A stretch of 64,000 bases of DNA from Chitinophagales bacterium (GCA_017303335.1 JAFLBK010000001.1:1493001-1557000); one strand, 5' to 3'; shown: positions 34,187 through 43,314, counted from the stretch's first letter. The notes: a model not told the origin generated them from the sequence alone. A program made the numbers and translations.

Positions 34187-36073
34187 ATGCGATCGTTGTT
34201 ACACAAAATGGGTTTACCCTTCCTTCTTGTTTGCAGTAACCTGGCCATGGCGCAGGTTCGGTTTTCGGCCAGCGTTTCTCCTTCCACTATCGGCCGCGAT
34301 GAGATGGCACAGTTGAAACTTACAGTCGAAAATGCCGGTGAAGTGCAACGCATCGACCCGCCTTCACTGAAAAACTTTACGATCGTCAGCGGCCCCAACC
34401 AGGAAAGCGGTATGAGCATGGTGAACGGGCAGGTGAACCGGTATATCGCGTTAACCTATATCATCCGGCCGAAATCAACCGGCAGTTTTATCATTCCGCC
34501 CGCAGGGGCCAAGGCCGATGGGGCCGAGTACAAAAGCAACGCGGTTACAGTAAAAGTAGTGACAAACCCCACGGGTAACAGCCCGTTTACCGGCAATTCC
34601 GCGAATCCGTTCGCCGGCATGGATATTTTCGATGATCCCGCCCCACGGCGGATAAGCCCGGATTATATACTGAAGAAGGGCGAGGACCCGGTTCAGAAGA
34701 TTAACAGGAACATGTTTGTGCGGCTGGAAGTGGACCGCAGATCCTGTTATGTGGGCGAACCTGTTGTGGCCACCTATAAACTTTATACCCGGTTAAAGAG
34801 TGAAAGCAACCTGGTGAAGAATCCATCCTTCAATGGGTTTTCGGTGATCGACCTGCAGCAGCCCGATAATACCAGTTACCAGGTAGAAAAACTGAACGGC
34901 CGCGATTACAATGTATACATCGTCCGGAAAGTGCAGTTGTATCCCTTGCTGGCCGGCGAACTGGAATTGGGTTCCGCCGAGGTTGAAAATAATGTACGCT
35001 TCATCCGAGAGGAATATGCCCGCAGCCGCCCCGATCTTTTTAACGACCGGATGACAGAAATACCCGATGGGATGATTCCGGCTGAGGGGATGGAAAGTCA
35101 GCGGCTAAGTCTTCGCAATGACCCGGTTACTATAAAGGTTAAACCGCTCCCGGAAAGTGGAAAGCCGGTTGGTTTTGCCGGGGCCGTTGGCCATTTCACG
35201 ATCGAAACCAAGGTGGAAAAAGAACAATTCAGTACCGATGATGGAAACCGTTTTGCGATCATCATTGGCGGGGAAGGAAATCTTCCGATGGTGAATGCCC
35301 TGACTGTAAACTGGCCCGAGGGTATCGATGGCTTCGATCCCAAAACCACGGATGACCTGTTCAAGGGAACGGTACCGGTGGGCGGGCGGCGGGTATTTGA
35401 ATTTCCGTTCACGGCATCCAGGCCGGGTATCTATACGATACCCGCGCTTCATTTTCATTTCTTCGACCCCAAGCAGGGAAAGTACCAGACGGTTTCTTCG
35501 AAGCCCCTGCAGATCAGCGTTACAAAAGGTACCGGTAAACCCATCGTTCCGGAAGAGAAAAAGAAAGAAGATTCACTGCTCGTGCAGTTTTTTAAGAACC
35601 GCCTGCGTGTGGTGAGCCTCGTGGCTGTATTGGTAATCGGCGGACTTATATTCTGGTTACGCAAAGATGTAAAGAAGGAAAAGCAGGCGCGGGAACTGAT
35701 GACAGCCGAAGCAGCGGAAACGGAGAATGTGCCCGCTGAGGATCTGCTGCAGCCGCAACAGGATCCGTTCGTCGACGCAGCGGCATATCTTTATGACAGC
35801 GACGGAAAACGTTTCTATCATACGCTCAATGAAGCATTGAAGCATTTTGTTTCACGCAAACTGGACATACCCGCCGAAGAGCTGAATAAGCGTACCATTG
35901 CCCATAAGATCGATGCAGGGGGTTATTCGCTCGAAACATCACGCGAATTGGCAGCGCTCATCGATACCATCGAATACCAGTTGTATACGCCCATCGAAGA
36001 GGAGGGCAGGAGAAAGGAACTTTACGACAAGGCGCAGGCCCTGGCGCAGGAACTGAATACCCGCCCGGTTTAA
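34187..36073 (+). CDS. batD: BatD family protein
   Basis: 628 residues from ATG 34187 (an ATG seven codons later is also possible; the upstream open frame to 33929 overlaps the SDR gene and reads as random Arg-rich sequence). A signal peptide ends at NLAMAQ. Oxygen-tolerance BatD features follow: repeated Ig-like domains (SASVSPSTIGRDEMAQLKL), FVRLEVDRRSCYVGEPVVAT, then one membrane helix near residues 470-492 (VVSLVAVLVIGGLIFWL) and a cytoplasmic helical tail. batA, batB and MoxR genes, the usual partners, are absent here. Confidence 0.9.
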   Translation: MRSLLHKMGLPFLLVCSNLAMAQVRFSASVSPSTIGRDEMAQLKLTVENAGEVQRIDPPSLKNFTIVSGPNQESGMSMVNGQVNRYIALTYIIRPKSTGSFIIPPAGAKADGAEYKSNAVTVKVVTNPTGNSPFTGNSANPFAGMDIFDDPAPRRISPDYILKKGEDPVQKINRNMFVRLEVDRRSCYVGEPVVATYKLYTRLKSESNLVKNPSFNGFSVIDLQQPDNTSYQVEKLNGRDYNVYIVRKVQLYPLLAGELELGSAEVENNVRFIREEYARSRPDLFNDRMTEIPDGMIPAEGMESQRLSLRNDPVTIKVKPLPESGKPVGFAGAVGHFTIETKVEKEQFSTDDGNRFAIIIGGEGNLPMVNALTVNWPEGIDGFDPKTTDDLFKGTVPVGGRRVFEFPFTASRPGIYTIPALHFHFFDPKQGKYQTVSSKPLQISVTKGTGKPIVPEEKKKEDSLLVQFFKNRLRVVSLVAVLVIGGLIFWLRKDVKKEKQARELMTAEAAETENVPAEDLLQPQQDPFVDAAAYLYDSDGKRFYHTLNEALKHFVSRKLDIPAEELNKRTIAHKIDAGGYSLETSRELAALIDTIEYQLYTPIEEEGRRKELYDKAQALAQELNTRPV

Positions 36074-36777
36074 GTGTGGGTGAATTTATAGCCAACGCCC
36101 CGTACAGAATGGAAATACTCCGGCGCCCGGCTGTCTTCTTCAAAATACTTGCGGAAATTGAGGATGAAATTATCAATGGTCCGGGTAGTGGGATATACAT
36201 TGTAACCCCAAACTACCTGCAGGATCTTCTCCCGGGTCACCACTTCGTTTTTATTTTCGACCAGCAGTTTCAGCAGCATGATTTCTTTTTTGGTAAGGGC
36301 TACCCGCTCCCCGTCCTTTGTCCATGCCTCGGATGCTTTGAAGTCGATTTTGTTCTTACCGAATTCATAGACTTCGGCTACCGGAAGTTTGGAACCCAGC
36401 CGCTCGCTTTTTTTGATGAGCTTATCCACCCGCAATAATAGTTCCTCGAGGTTGAAGGGTTTGGTCAGGTAATCATCGGCTCCTTTTTTCAGCCCCAGCA
36501 CCCGGTCGGCGCTGCTGTTCTTGGCGCTGAGGATGAGTATGGGCATGTCGGGGTGGCTGAGCCGGACGGTTTCGCAAACGGTGATGCCATCGAGTTCAGG
36601 CAGCATCACGTCCAGGATCATCAGGTCGAAATGTTCCCGGGCCACGGCTTTCAGGGCTTCGGCCCCGTCGTAGGCCGAGGTGATCTCGTACCCCTCCAGT
36701 TCCAGGTTCAGCTTCAGGGCTTCCTGTAAATTCTCTTCATCTTCTACCAGTAATATGGAAAATTGTTTGTCGGCCAT
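36070..36777 (-). CDS. OmpR-family response regulator
   Basis: 235 residues. The receiver domain (about 1-120) has the acidic pair in LLVEDEENL, the phosphoacceptor Asp in LMILDVMLPELDG and the Lys in KKGADDYLTKPF. The C-terminal winged helix ends in RTIDNFILNFRKYFEEDSRA and VRGVGYKF. It partners the kinase just upstream in transcription (9-base gap). The stop overlaps the converging batD stop by 4 bases. Targets unknown. Confidence 0.94.
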   Translation of the reverse strand: MADKQFSILLVEDEENLQEALKLNLELEGYEITSAYDGAEALKAVAREHFDLMILDVMLPELDGITVCETVRLSHPDMPILILSAKNSSADRVLGLKKGADDYLTKPFNLEELLLRVDKLIKKSERLGSKLPVAEVYEFGKNKIDFKASEAWTKDGERVALTKKEIMLLKLLVENKNEVVTREKILQVVWGYNVYPTTRTIDNFILNFRKYFEEDSRAPEYFHSVRGVGYKFTHT

Positions 36778-36786
36778 GGCGCTAAT

Positions 36787-37773
36787 CTATCTTTTTTCTG
36801 AATAAGCGGGTAATTCAACGGTAAAAATAGAACCCGTGGGTGCATTATCTGTCACAGAAATGTTTGCATTGTGCTGGCGGGCGATCTTTTTGGAAAGATA
36901 CAATCCCAACCCGGTGCCCTTGGCAGCCCGGGTCGCGGCATTGCCCACCCGGTAGTACTTGTTGAATATCTTTTTCTTCTCTTCATCGGAAATGCCCTTG
37001 CCTTCGTCTTTTACCCGCAGCGACAACCGGTGTTGTCCGCCGCTCAGTTCAATACGGATGGCAGCTTCTTTGGGCGAATACTTGATGGCGTTGTCGATCA
37101 GGTTGTTCACCAGCAGTTGCAGCAGCAGGCGATCACCCAGCACGAATTGATCTTCGGCAATGCTTGCCTGTATATTGCTCTGCGGAAAACGGTTCAGGAA
37201 ATCCTGCACGCAGTTGTTCACCAGTTCGCTGAAATTGGTTTCCTCATCCGTGATGCGGTAACCACCCGCTTCGATCTGCGAAGAAAGCAGCATGTTGTTG
37301 CAAAGGGTATTGAGGCGGTTGGTTTCCTGCAGGGCGGTTTGCAGCAACCGTTGCTGCTGTTGTTCATCGAGCTTACGTTTCTGCATGGTCTCGAGGTTCA
37401 GCTTGGCTACCGCGATCGGTGTTTTCAATTCATGCGTAAGCGCCATCATGAAATGCTGCTGGTTCTGGCTGTCTTTAAGCTGTTTGCGGAAAGCCCGGAA
37501 CACGAACACGGCGCCGGCCACGATCAGTAAAAAAAAGGTAACGCCTTCGCCGGCGTACTGGGCTGTCTTTCTTTTTTCCTGGTCGTAGAATTTAGCCGCT
37601 TCCGCCGGGTAGGTGGCGCTGGTTTTATCCAGCTGCCCGATCTCGTAGCGGGTCATCAGTTTGTTCTGCCGGTTGAGGGCAATGAACCACCATACGAGCG
37701 CCGCCAGGATATAGGCCAGGAGTATCCAGTAAATGATGAAAATGAGCCGGAGCTTTCTTGTTTTGTCGGGCAT
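36787..37773 (-). CDS. Sensor histidine kinase
   Basis: 328 residues. Two membrane helices (about residues 9-31 and 76-93) flank a short periplasmic segment of roughly 45 residues, so little sensing domain is present. The H-box is ALTHELKTPIAVAKLN; the ATPase part shows NNLIDNAIKYSPKE (N box), VKDEGKGISDEEKKKI (G1) and KGTGLGLYLSKKI (G2). It is transcribed first, followed by its response regulator. A TACCTTTG box lies 10 bases before the ATG. Confidence 0.94.
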   Translation of the reverse strand: MPDKTRKLRLIFIIYWILLAYILAALVWWFIALNRQNKLMTRYEIGQLDKTSATYPAEAAKFYDQEKRKTAQYAGEGVTFFLLIVAGAVFVFRAFRKQLKDSQNQQHFMMALTHELKTPIAVAKLNLETMQKRKLDEQQQQRLLQTALQETNRLNTLCNNMLLSSQIEAGGYRITDEETNFSELVNNCVQDFLNRFPQSNIQASIAEDQFVLGDRLLLQLLVNNLIDNAIKYSPKEAAIRIELSGGQHRLSLRVKDEGKGISDEEKKKIFNKYYRVGNAATRAAKGTGLGLYLSKKIARQHNANISVTDNAPTGSIFTVELPAYSEKR

Positions 37774-37783
37774 GATGAAAGCG

Positions 37784-37791
37784 CAAAGGTA
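37784..37791 (-). promoter_or_regulatory. Putative -7 box for the kinase/regulator operon
   Basis: Minus-strand TACCTTTG, 10 bases from the kinase ATG. Confidence 0.45.
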
Positions 37792-37812
37792 TGCCGAAAC
37801 GGCGCAGGTTTC

Positions 37813-38691
37813 TTAATTGCGTTTGTCGAGTCCCCAGCTGAGTTTGTTGCGGAGTGTCTGCAAAAAGTTGTTTTCGTTGAGGCGTACGAGGTTCACCATA
37901 AAATTCTCCTTGCGCACAGCCAGTTGTATTTCCTTCGGAACCACCACCCGGCGGCTGTCGAGCGTGCACAAAAAACCGTCGGTTCTTCCTTCCACTTCAA
38001 AGGATACGATATTGTCGTCGGGCACCACGATGGGGCGTATGTTCAGGTTGTGCGGCGATACGGGTGTGATGACGAGGCTTCCGCTGTCGGGGAAAACCAC
38101 GGGACCGTTGCAGCTTAACGAGTAGCCGGTCGACCCGGTGGGCGTGGCTACGATAAGGCCATCGGCCCAATAGGTATTCAGGAATTCGCCGTTGAGGTAG
38201 GTGTGTATCTTGATCATCGGCGAAGAATCTTTTTTGTGCAGGGTGAATTCGTTGAGCGCAAAGGGTCCGTCTTCAAAAAGCGGTATGTTGGCGTCGAGGT
38301 GAAGCAGGGTTCGTTTGTCGAGCAGGTAGGTGCGGTTCACGAGCGCCTGTACGGCCAGGTGCAGTTCTTCGCGGCTGATGTTGGCCAGGAACCCGAGCCT
38401 GCCGTAATTGATGCCGAGGATCGGGATGCCGCTGTCTTTTACAAAGGTCACCGTATCGAGCAGGGTGCCATCGCCACCGAGGCTCATCATGCAATCAAAA
38501 CTGTCGTCGAGGTCGTCCGATGAATTAAAGGTGGAATAGTTGGTTTTGATGTCGATCGCTGAGTAGAACTGGTTGAAGAAGTCCTGGTAAAAAACGGGCT
38601 CTACCTTACTCAACGACAGTTCGTCGAGCAGCTGAATGATATCCTGGTGCTGGTTCTCTTTGATGCCGCGGCTGTAGATCGCTATTTTCAT
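37813..38691 (-). CDS. nadK: NAD kinase
   Basis: Phosphorylates NAD to NADP in the cytoplasm. The 292 residues carry the diagnostic SLGGDGTLLDTV, GINYGRLGFLA and DGLIVATPTGSTGYSLS. It is downstream of the D15 barrel gene on the same strand, 44 bases away; a GC-rich palindrome (ACCGGG/CCCGGT) lies just before the start and may affect translation. Confidence 0.96.
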   Translation of the reverse strand: MKIAIYSRGIKENQHQDIIQLLDELSLSKVEPVFYQDFFNQFYSAIDIKTNYSTFNSSDDLDDSFDCMMSLGGDGTLLDTVTFVKDSGIPILGINYGRLGFLANISREELHLAVQALVNRTYLLDKRTLLHLDANIPLFEDGPFALNEFTLHKKDSSPMIKIHTYLNGEFLNTYWADGLIVATPTGSTGYSLSCNGPVVFPDSGSLVITPVSPHNLNIRPIVVPDDNIVSFEVEGRTDGFLCTLDSRRVVVPKEIQLAVRKENFMVNLVRLNENNFLQTLRNKLSWGLDKRN

Positions 38692-38735
38692 AACCGGGAG
38701 CCCGGTGGTTTTTATCAGGCCTGTAAATATAAACC

Positions 38736-40181
38736 CTAAAATCCGGATTGGTTGTGCAAAAATAAACCGTTTTGTCCTAATTGGTTGAAGCTGTATTCGA
38801 AGCGCAGGTTGATATCGTAGAGCGTAAGTATGTCGATACCAAAACCGCCGCTGCAGAGCAGTCGGTTGTTGAGATAGGTATAGGTGTTCTTCTTGTTATA
38901 GGCATAGCCGATATCGCCATAGGTTTTCGCAAAGAATGTGAATGGTATCCGGGTAAAGAGTTTTGGAAAGAGGCGGAAGGGTACATAAAAGGAGATGAGC
39001 TTCTTTTTCAACGTTGTTTTGACCAGGGCGGTTGCCACGCCATCGATCACATAATACTCCAGCCCGCGAAGATAATTTTCGCCGTATCCCAACCCGCGCT
39101 GGTTAATATAGGGCTGTTCGAAGGGCAGGCGGATCTTACCATTGAGGTAAACACTGCTGAACCAGCCCTTGCCCATGCCGAAATACCGGTTGTAGCCGGC
39201 TTCTACGGTAAACATATTGATGCCCCCGGTAAGGCCCAATCCTCTTTTCTGAACCGACAGAAAGGCCGTGCGGCCTGTAAGCGGGTACGAGATATTGTTT
39301 ACGTTGGCATACTGCAGCAGGTAACTGAGATCGATGATGTGCTGGGTGGTGGAGAGGCTGTTGAAGTACCGGGGATTGAGTTTGAGTATCGTATCCTTCA
39401 CTTCATTGTACGAATACCCGATGCTGAAGTTTTGCCGGATGAAGAGCCCTTTGCGTATGCTGAAGCCGGCGCCTGCATAGATGTATTTGCGGGTGAACCC
39501 GGTTTCTTTATGCAGCAGGATGCGGTTCGATGAATCTGTTTTATAGGCGATCTCGCGGTTCTGCGAATAACCGCCGCTTACGATGAAACCGTTTGTGAGC
39601 GAACGGTTGCTGTACGGGTTGTTGTACGAAAAGGAAATATTGCGGGTATACCCGTTGATAAGATAGATGCGTAATTGATCACGCCGCCCGCTCAGGTTGT
39701 AATGCACGAATTTAAGACCGTAATTCACCCGGTCGAAACTGGCTTTGTAGGTTTTATACCATTCGTTGAAGTTGCGGTCGACCAGCTGAAACTGCGGAAC
39801 CGGGTACAGGTACCAGCGTTCGGTCACGTGCACATGCACCTGTACATGGAACGAATCGATGGCCGTAAGCGTGAACGTGACTTCATTGAACAGGGTGGTG
39901 TTGTACACCTGGTGACGGGCCTGTTCGAGTTCTTTACGGAATGCGGAAACGGTGAGCGAATCCCCTTTCCGGAACTGGATCTCGCGGTAAACGATGTATA
40001 TCTTGGTTTTTTTGGTTCCTTCCACATCGAGGCGCTGGATGCAGAGTTTGCGGGCCGAATCGGCGAGCAGCCATTGCGGGGCGTTGATGATCACCGGGGC
40101 TGTCTTTTGCTTCTGCGCATGACTGGTACGTGAAAGCAGCAGCAGGATGCCGTAAAGGAGTATTGTGCGGAAGTGATTCAT
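38736..40181 (-). CDS. POTRA/D15-type outer-membrane protein
   Basis: 481 residues. A signal peptide (MNHFRTILLYGILLLLSRTSHA) is followed by a single POTRA-like domain (about residues 45-125: IQRLDVEGTKKTKIYIVYRE, FRKGDSLTVSAFRKELEQAR) and a barrel with NPYSNRSLTNGF, YPLTGRTAFLSVQKRG and GYGENYLRGLEYYVIDG. It looks like a short Omp85 relative (surface antigen D15) rather than BamA. Its role in membrane assembly or transport is inferred from the fold only. Confidence 0.87.
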   Translation of the reverse strand: MNHFRTILLYGILLLLSRTSHAQKQKTAPVIINAPQWLLADSARKLCIQRLDVEGTKKTKIYIVYREIQFRKGDSLTVSAFRKELEQARHQVYNTTLFNEVTFTLTAIDSFHVQVHVHVTERWYLYPVPQFQLVDRNFNEWYKTYKASFDRVNYGLKFVHYNLSGRRDQLRIYLINGYTRNISFSYNNPYSNRSLTNGFIVSGGYSQNREIAYKTDSSNRILLHKETGFTRKYIYAGAGFSIRKGLFIRQNFSIGYSYNEVKDTILKLNPRYFNSLSTTQHIIDLSYLLQYANVNNISYPLTGRTAFLSVQKRGLGLTGGINMFTVEAGYNRYFGMGKGWFSSVYLNGKIRLPFEQPYINQRGLGYGENYLRGLEYYVIDGVATALVKTTLKKKLISFYVPFRLFPKLFTRIPFTFFAKTYGDIGYAYNKKNTYTYLNNRLLCSGGFGIDILTLYDINLRFEYSFNQLGQNGLFLHNQSGF

Positions 40182-40242
40182 GCCGTCGTTGCGTTACTGC
40201 CTGGCCGGTTTTGTGAACAGCTGCTGAACAGGGAGGGGCAGC

Positions 40243-40905
40243 TTAAATATCCAGGTAATTCATCAGGTGGCGGTAGTTGCTGTGGATCTCGTTTTCGAAA
40301 TTTTCGTTGCCAAAATAATAGATCACATCGTATTCGTACCGTTCGAAGGTGGCTACGATGGCCGCTATTTCTTTTTTGTTTATGTGTATGGTTACCGTCA
40401 GCAGGCCGGTTTCGGCGTGTACGGTGGTATTCAGGTGAAGAATGGTGGCGTCGTTACTTTCCACGATGCGGCTGATCTCGGAGATGGCGAACTGGCTGCG
40501 TTCCATTTCGAGTACAATGATACCGCCGATCTCGTTGGTGCCGGCGAAATTGCCCAGTGTCTTTAACAGGTCCGACGTTGTGATCACCCCCATGAGTTCT
40601 TTCTCTTCATTCACCACGGGTACCACGGTGCTGTCGAATTGATTGCAGAATGTAACGGCGTTGAGGAAATGTTCGTTCTCGTGTACGGAAGCCTTGATAA
40701 AATTCTCCTGCATGAGTTCGATAGGCATCCGCGGTTCTTCGGCATCCAGCAGGTCGTCTTCGCTGATCAGTCCCAGGTATTTTTCATTCTCGACAACGGG
40801 AAGATGGGTAAGCCGGAAATCATTAACGAGGGTAAGGGCCTTGCTGACAGAATCTTTTAGCTGCAGGCGTGGGATATTGGTATTTATCAGTTCTATTGTT
40901 AACAT
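40243..40905 (-). CDS. CBS domain protein with ACT-like tail
   Basis: 220 residues. Two CBS motifs occupy residues 1-130 (VNDFRLTHLPVVENEKYLG and FCNQFDSTVVPVVNEEKEL). The C-terminal 75 residues look like an ACT fold (GGIIVLEMERSQFAISEISR). Probably a ligand-sensing regulator, but no attached enzyme is seen. In many Bacteroidetes a CBS gene lies beside nadK; here the D15 gene lies between. Confidence 0.85.
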   Translation of the reverse strand: MLTIELINTNIPRLQLKDSVSKALTLVNDFRLTHLPVVENEKYLGLISEDDLLDAEEPRMPIELMQENFIKASVHENEHFLNAVTFCNQFDSTVVPVVNEEKELMGVITTSDLLKTLGNFAGTNEIGGIIVLEMERSQFAISEISRIVESNDATILHLNTTVHAETGLLTVTIHINKKEIAAIVATFERYEYDVIYYFGNENFENEIHSNYRHLMNYLDI

Positions 40906-40979
40906 ATAACTGGTTTGGGTTATGTACAGCTATGCGGATAACGATGGATGCCGGTATAAAATTATACAGACCTTTTATT

Positions 40980-41759
40980 TTATTGAATCGCTGCCGCCGG
41001 CGTCTTGAATTTTGCCAGGAACTCGTCGAGTAAACGGTTGAATTCGGTTGGTACCTCCATCATCGGCGCGTGCCCGCATTTGTCGATGAAATGCAGCTCA
41101 CTGTTCGGGATCAGGCGCTGGAACTCTTTGGCTACGAAGGGCGGAGTAATGGTGTCGTTGTTTCCCCAGATCAGGCAGGTGGGCTGTTTGATCTGGCTCA
41201 GTTCCTCGCCCAGGTTGTTACGGATGGCGCTCTTTGCCAGGGCAATGATCTTGATCGCTTTGATGCGGTTATTGGTGATCTCGAAAACCTCATTTACGAG
41301 TTCTTCGGTGGCCATAGCGGGATCGTAGAAGGTAAGCTCGGTTTTTTTGCGTATGTATTCTTTATCGCCGCGTTTGGGATAGGTATCGCCCATGCCGTTC
41401 TCAAAGAGTCCCGAACTTCCGGTGAGGATCAGCGATTTGATACGCTCGGGGTGTTTGAGTATGTGCACCAGCGCCACATGACCACCCAGGGAATTACCCA
41501 GCAGGTGTATGTTTTCGAGATTGCGGTGTTCGATGAATTTATGTACGAATTTCTGCAAACCGCCTACGGAGGTATGCAGGAGGTCGAGGTCGAGCAGCGG
41601 CAACAGCGGTACCACCACCTTATTGGTCTTTTTAAAATGCTCTATGAGGAACTGGAAATTGCTCAATGCACCGAATAATCCATGCAGCAGCATCAGTGGT
41701 TCGCCATTGCCCTCTTCGATGAATTTAAATTTCCCGTCTTGTTTTAGTTCATAACTCAT
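40980..41759 (-). CDS. Alpha/beta hydrolase
   Basis: 259 residues from ATG 41759 (MSYELKQDGKFKF). Alpha/beta-hydrolase signatures are LMLLHGLFGALSNF (oxyanion region), the nucleophile elbow HLLGNSLGGHVAL (GNSLG, Ser), IWGNNDTITPP with the acidic residue, and the catalytic His in IDKCGHAPMMEVP. Substrate unknown. It lies 74 bases upstream of the CBS gene on the same strand. Confidence 0.92.
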   Translation of the reverse strand: MSYELKQDGKFKFIEEGNGEPLMLLHGLFGALSNFQFLIEHFKKTNKVVVPLLPLLDLDLLHTSVGGLQKFVHKFIEHRNLENIHLLGNSLGGHVALVHILKHPERIKSLILTGSSGLFENGMGDTYPKRGDKEYIRKKTELTFYDPAMATEELVNEVFEITNNRIKAIKIIALAKSAIRNNLGEELSQIKQPTCLIWGNNDTITPPFVAKEFQRLIPNSELHFIDKCGHAPMMEVPTEFNRLLDEFLAKFKTPAAAIQ

Positions 41760-41858
41760 CCGTAAATATAAATTGTATAATATAAAGCGCCATCTCATTC
41801 TTTATATTAGGAAGCCGGCGATCGGGGCTAAAATTACGTCAAATACAAGAATTGGCTC

Positions 41859-42401
41859 TCATTCGTGTCCAATTTTATTGGCAATCGCATTAAAAAAATC
41901 CTCTAATTCGCTGAACATGTCTTTGAACCATGGTATGGCACGCCCGATATTGTCCATCAGTACAGGCCCCCAGGGCTTTATGTAGCTATACGTAAGTGAT
42001 GCACGGATGGTTTCCGTACGGATCAATTGCATTTTTTCCGCGTAGAACAGAGCGATGCTGAACAGGATGGTATACAGGATGGCAAAGAAGGCGATGCCGG
42101 CTAAGCGGTTCACCCACCCCAGCAGGGCCATCTCGAATGTTTTCTCAATGAATTTACCGCCGAGCCGCACCAGGATCACCACCACCAGGAATACAAGCAG
42201 GAATGCCACGAGCGGTAACCAGCGAACCGAAATGCTGGTGCTGTCGTGCAGGTAAGCCGCTACAACGGTAGACAGCTTAAGCGCAGCCGCCAATCCTATG
42301 ATGAATGCCAGCAAGGAAAATACGGCGATCACAAAACCCTTCTGGTAGCCTTTGAAAATGGCCAGCACCATCAACACCCCGAATGCCAGGTCGATCAGCA
42401 T
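41859..42401 (-). CDS. CvpA family membrane protein
   Basis: 180 residues with four membrane helices (about 1-20, 26-46, 61-82, 100-124) and the CvpA-like start LIDLAFGVLMVLAIFKGYQKG. E. coli CvpA is tied to colicin V production and envelope stress; the role in Bacteroidetes is unknown. It follows yqeY by 17 bases, and a TAAATTTG box lies 5 bases before its ATG. Confidence 0.88.
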   Translation of the reverse strand: MLIDLAFGVLMVLAIFKGYQKGFVIAVFSLLAFIIGLAAALKLSTVVAAYLHDSTSISVRWLPLVAFLLVFLVVVILVRLGGKFIEKTFEMALLGWVNRLAGIAFFAILYTILFSIALFYAEKMQLIRTETIRASLTYSYIKPWGPVLMDNIGRAIPWFKDMFSELEDFFNAIANKIGHE

Positions 42402-42406
42402 GGATT

Positions 42407-42414
42407 CAAATTTA
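42407..42414 (-). promoter_or_regulatory. Putative -7 box for cvpA
   Basis: Minus-strand TAAATTTG between the yqeY stop and the cvpA ATG, close enough to give a nearly leaderless mRNA; readthrough from yqeY is equally possible. Confidence 0.3.
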
Positions 42415-42418
42415 GTTA

Positions 42419-42874
42419 TCAGGCTCCGGTCAGCAATTCCTTCACCACGGAGCTGATCATTTTGCCATCTGCCTGCCCGGCGAGTTGTTTGCTGGCAACG
42501 CCCATTACCTTTCCAAGATCGGCGGGAGAGGAAGCGCCCGTGTCGGCAATTATTTTTACGAGGATCTCTTTGAGCGCCGCTTCGTCGAGTTGTTTCGGCA
42601 GGAATTTCTCGATCACGGCCATCTCTTCTTTCTCCTTCGCTGCCAGGTCGGCCCGACCCTGCTTTTCGAAGATGTCCAGCGAATCCCTGCGCTGCTTCAT
42701 CATCTTCTGCAGGAATTTCTGTTCGGTGGCTTCGTCGATCTCGCCGCCGGCGCCGGGTTCGGTCTTGGCTTTGATGATCTCCGCCTTGATGGCACGCAGT
42801 GAACGCAGTACGGCTTCGTCTTTCGATTTCATGGCCTCTTTCATTTCGGCCATAACTTTTTGTTCCAGGCTCAT
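42419..42874 (-). CDS. GatB/YqeY domain protein
   Basis: 151 residues. The family start MSLEQKVMAEMKEAMKSKDE and the C-terminal DLGKVMGVASKQLAGQADGK mark a stand-alone YqeY domain, related to the tRNA-binding tail of the GatB amidotransferase. Highly helical and charged. Its cellular role is not established in the family. Confidence 0.93.
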   Translation of the reverse strand: MSLEQKVMAEMKEAMKSKDEAVLRSLRAIKAEIIKAKTEPGAGGEIDEATEQKFLQKMMKQRRDSLDIFEKQGRADLAAKEKEEMAVIEKFLPKQLDEAALKEILVKIIADTGASSPADLGKVMGVASKQLAGQADGKMISSVVKELLTGA

Positions 42875-42882
42875 GGTGTATT

Positions 42883-42969
42883 GGTTAATGGTTAACAGTT
42901 CATGGTTGATAGTTCATGGTTCATGGTGCTTCTTGCTATGAACCATACGCTATGATCTATCAGCTATCA
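42883..42969. repeat. Opposed period-7 repeat arrays between gldC and yqeY
   Basis: From 42883 to 42924 six consecutive heptamers fit RGTTNAY (e.g. GGTTAAT, AGTTCAT, GGTTGAT). After a short break, five heptamers from 42935 to 42969 (e.g. GCTATGA, TCTATCA) fit the inverse orientation, ending within the gldC stop codon. ATGGTTCAT (42916-42924) and ATGAACCAT (42938-42946) form a perfect 9-bp hairpin. The arrays fill most of the spacer. Confidence 0.75.
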
Positions 42970-43314
42970 GGCGCCGTTTTCCTTGAGCTGCACCGCTCTG
43001 AATTTTTCGAAGAATTCTTTGGCGAACTTTTTCATGTCGTTGCTCATTTCTTCCTGGCGTGTGGCCCGCTTAAACGAATCGGCCATGCCCATCAGCATCT
43101 GGTAATAAAAATCCGCCATTTCATCCACCATCATGTCTTTGGTCCAGAGGTCGATGCGCAGGGCGGTTTTATCGGCCCCATCCCAGAAAGCGATGCTCAT
43201 GGCTTTGGCTTTTTGCATCATATCGGCCGTGCTGTCGCTGGCCTGCCAGTGGATCTGTTCGGGTATTTTGTCGGGGTCAAGCAGTACGTCTATCTTGATG
43301 GAGGATTGGTTCAT
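42967..43314 (-). CDS. gldC: Gliding motility protein GldC
   Basis: 115 residues with the GldC pattern: IKIDVLLDPDKIPEQIHWQA, ALRIDLWTKDMMVDEMADFY (the most diagnostic stretch), SFKRATRQEEMSNDM and a final FAKEFFEKF. GldC is a small cytoplasmic protein implicated in Flavobacterium gliding. The usual partner gldB is not adjacent here. Confidence 0.92.
   Translation of the reverse strand: MNQSSIKIDVLLDPDKIPEQIHWQASDSTADMMQKAKAMSIAFWDGADKTALRIDLWTKDMMVDEMADFYYQMLMGMADSFKRATRQEEMSNDMKKFAKEFFEKFRAVQLKENGA

Noticed and set aside
36000..36150. Replication terminus suggested by the switch from plus-strand to minus-strand genes
   Set aside because: No spacer or dif-like site is present where batD and the regulator overlap, and strand bias over 64 kb is too weak a signal.
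38693..38706. ACCGGG/CCCGGT palindrome before nadK as a terminator
   Set aside because: The loop would be two to four bases and the T run lies on the plus strand, where no gene ends.
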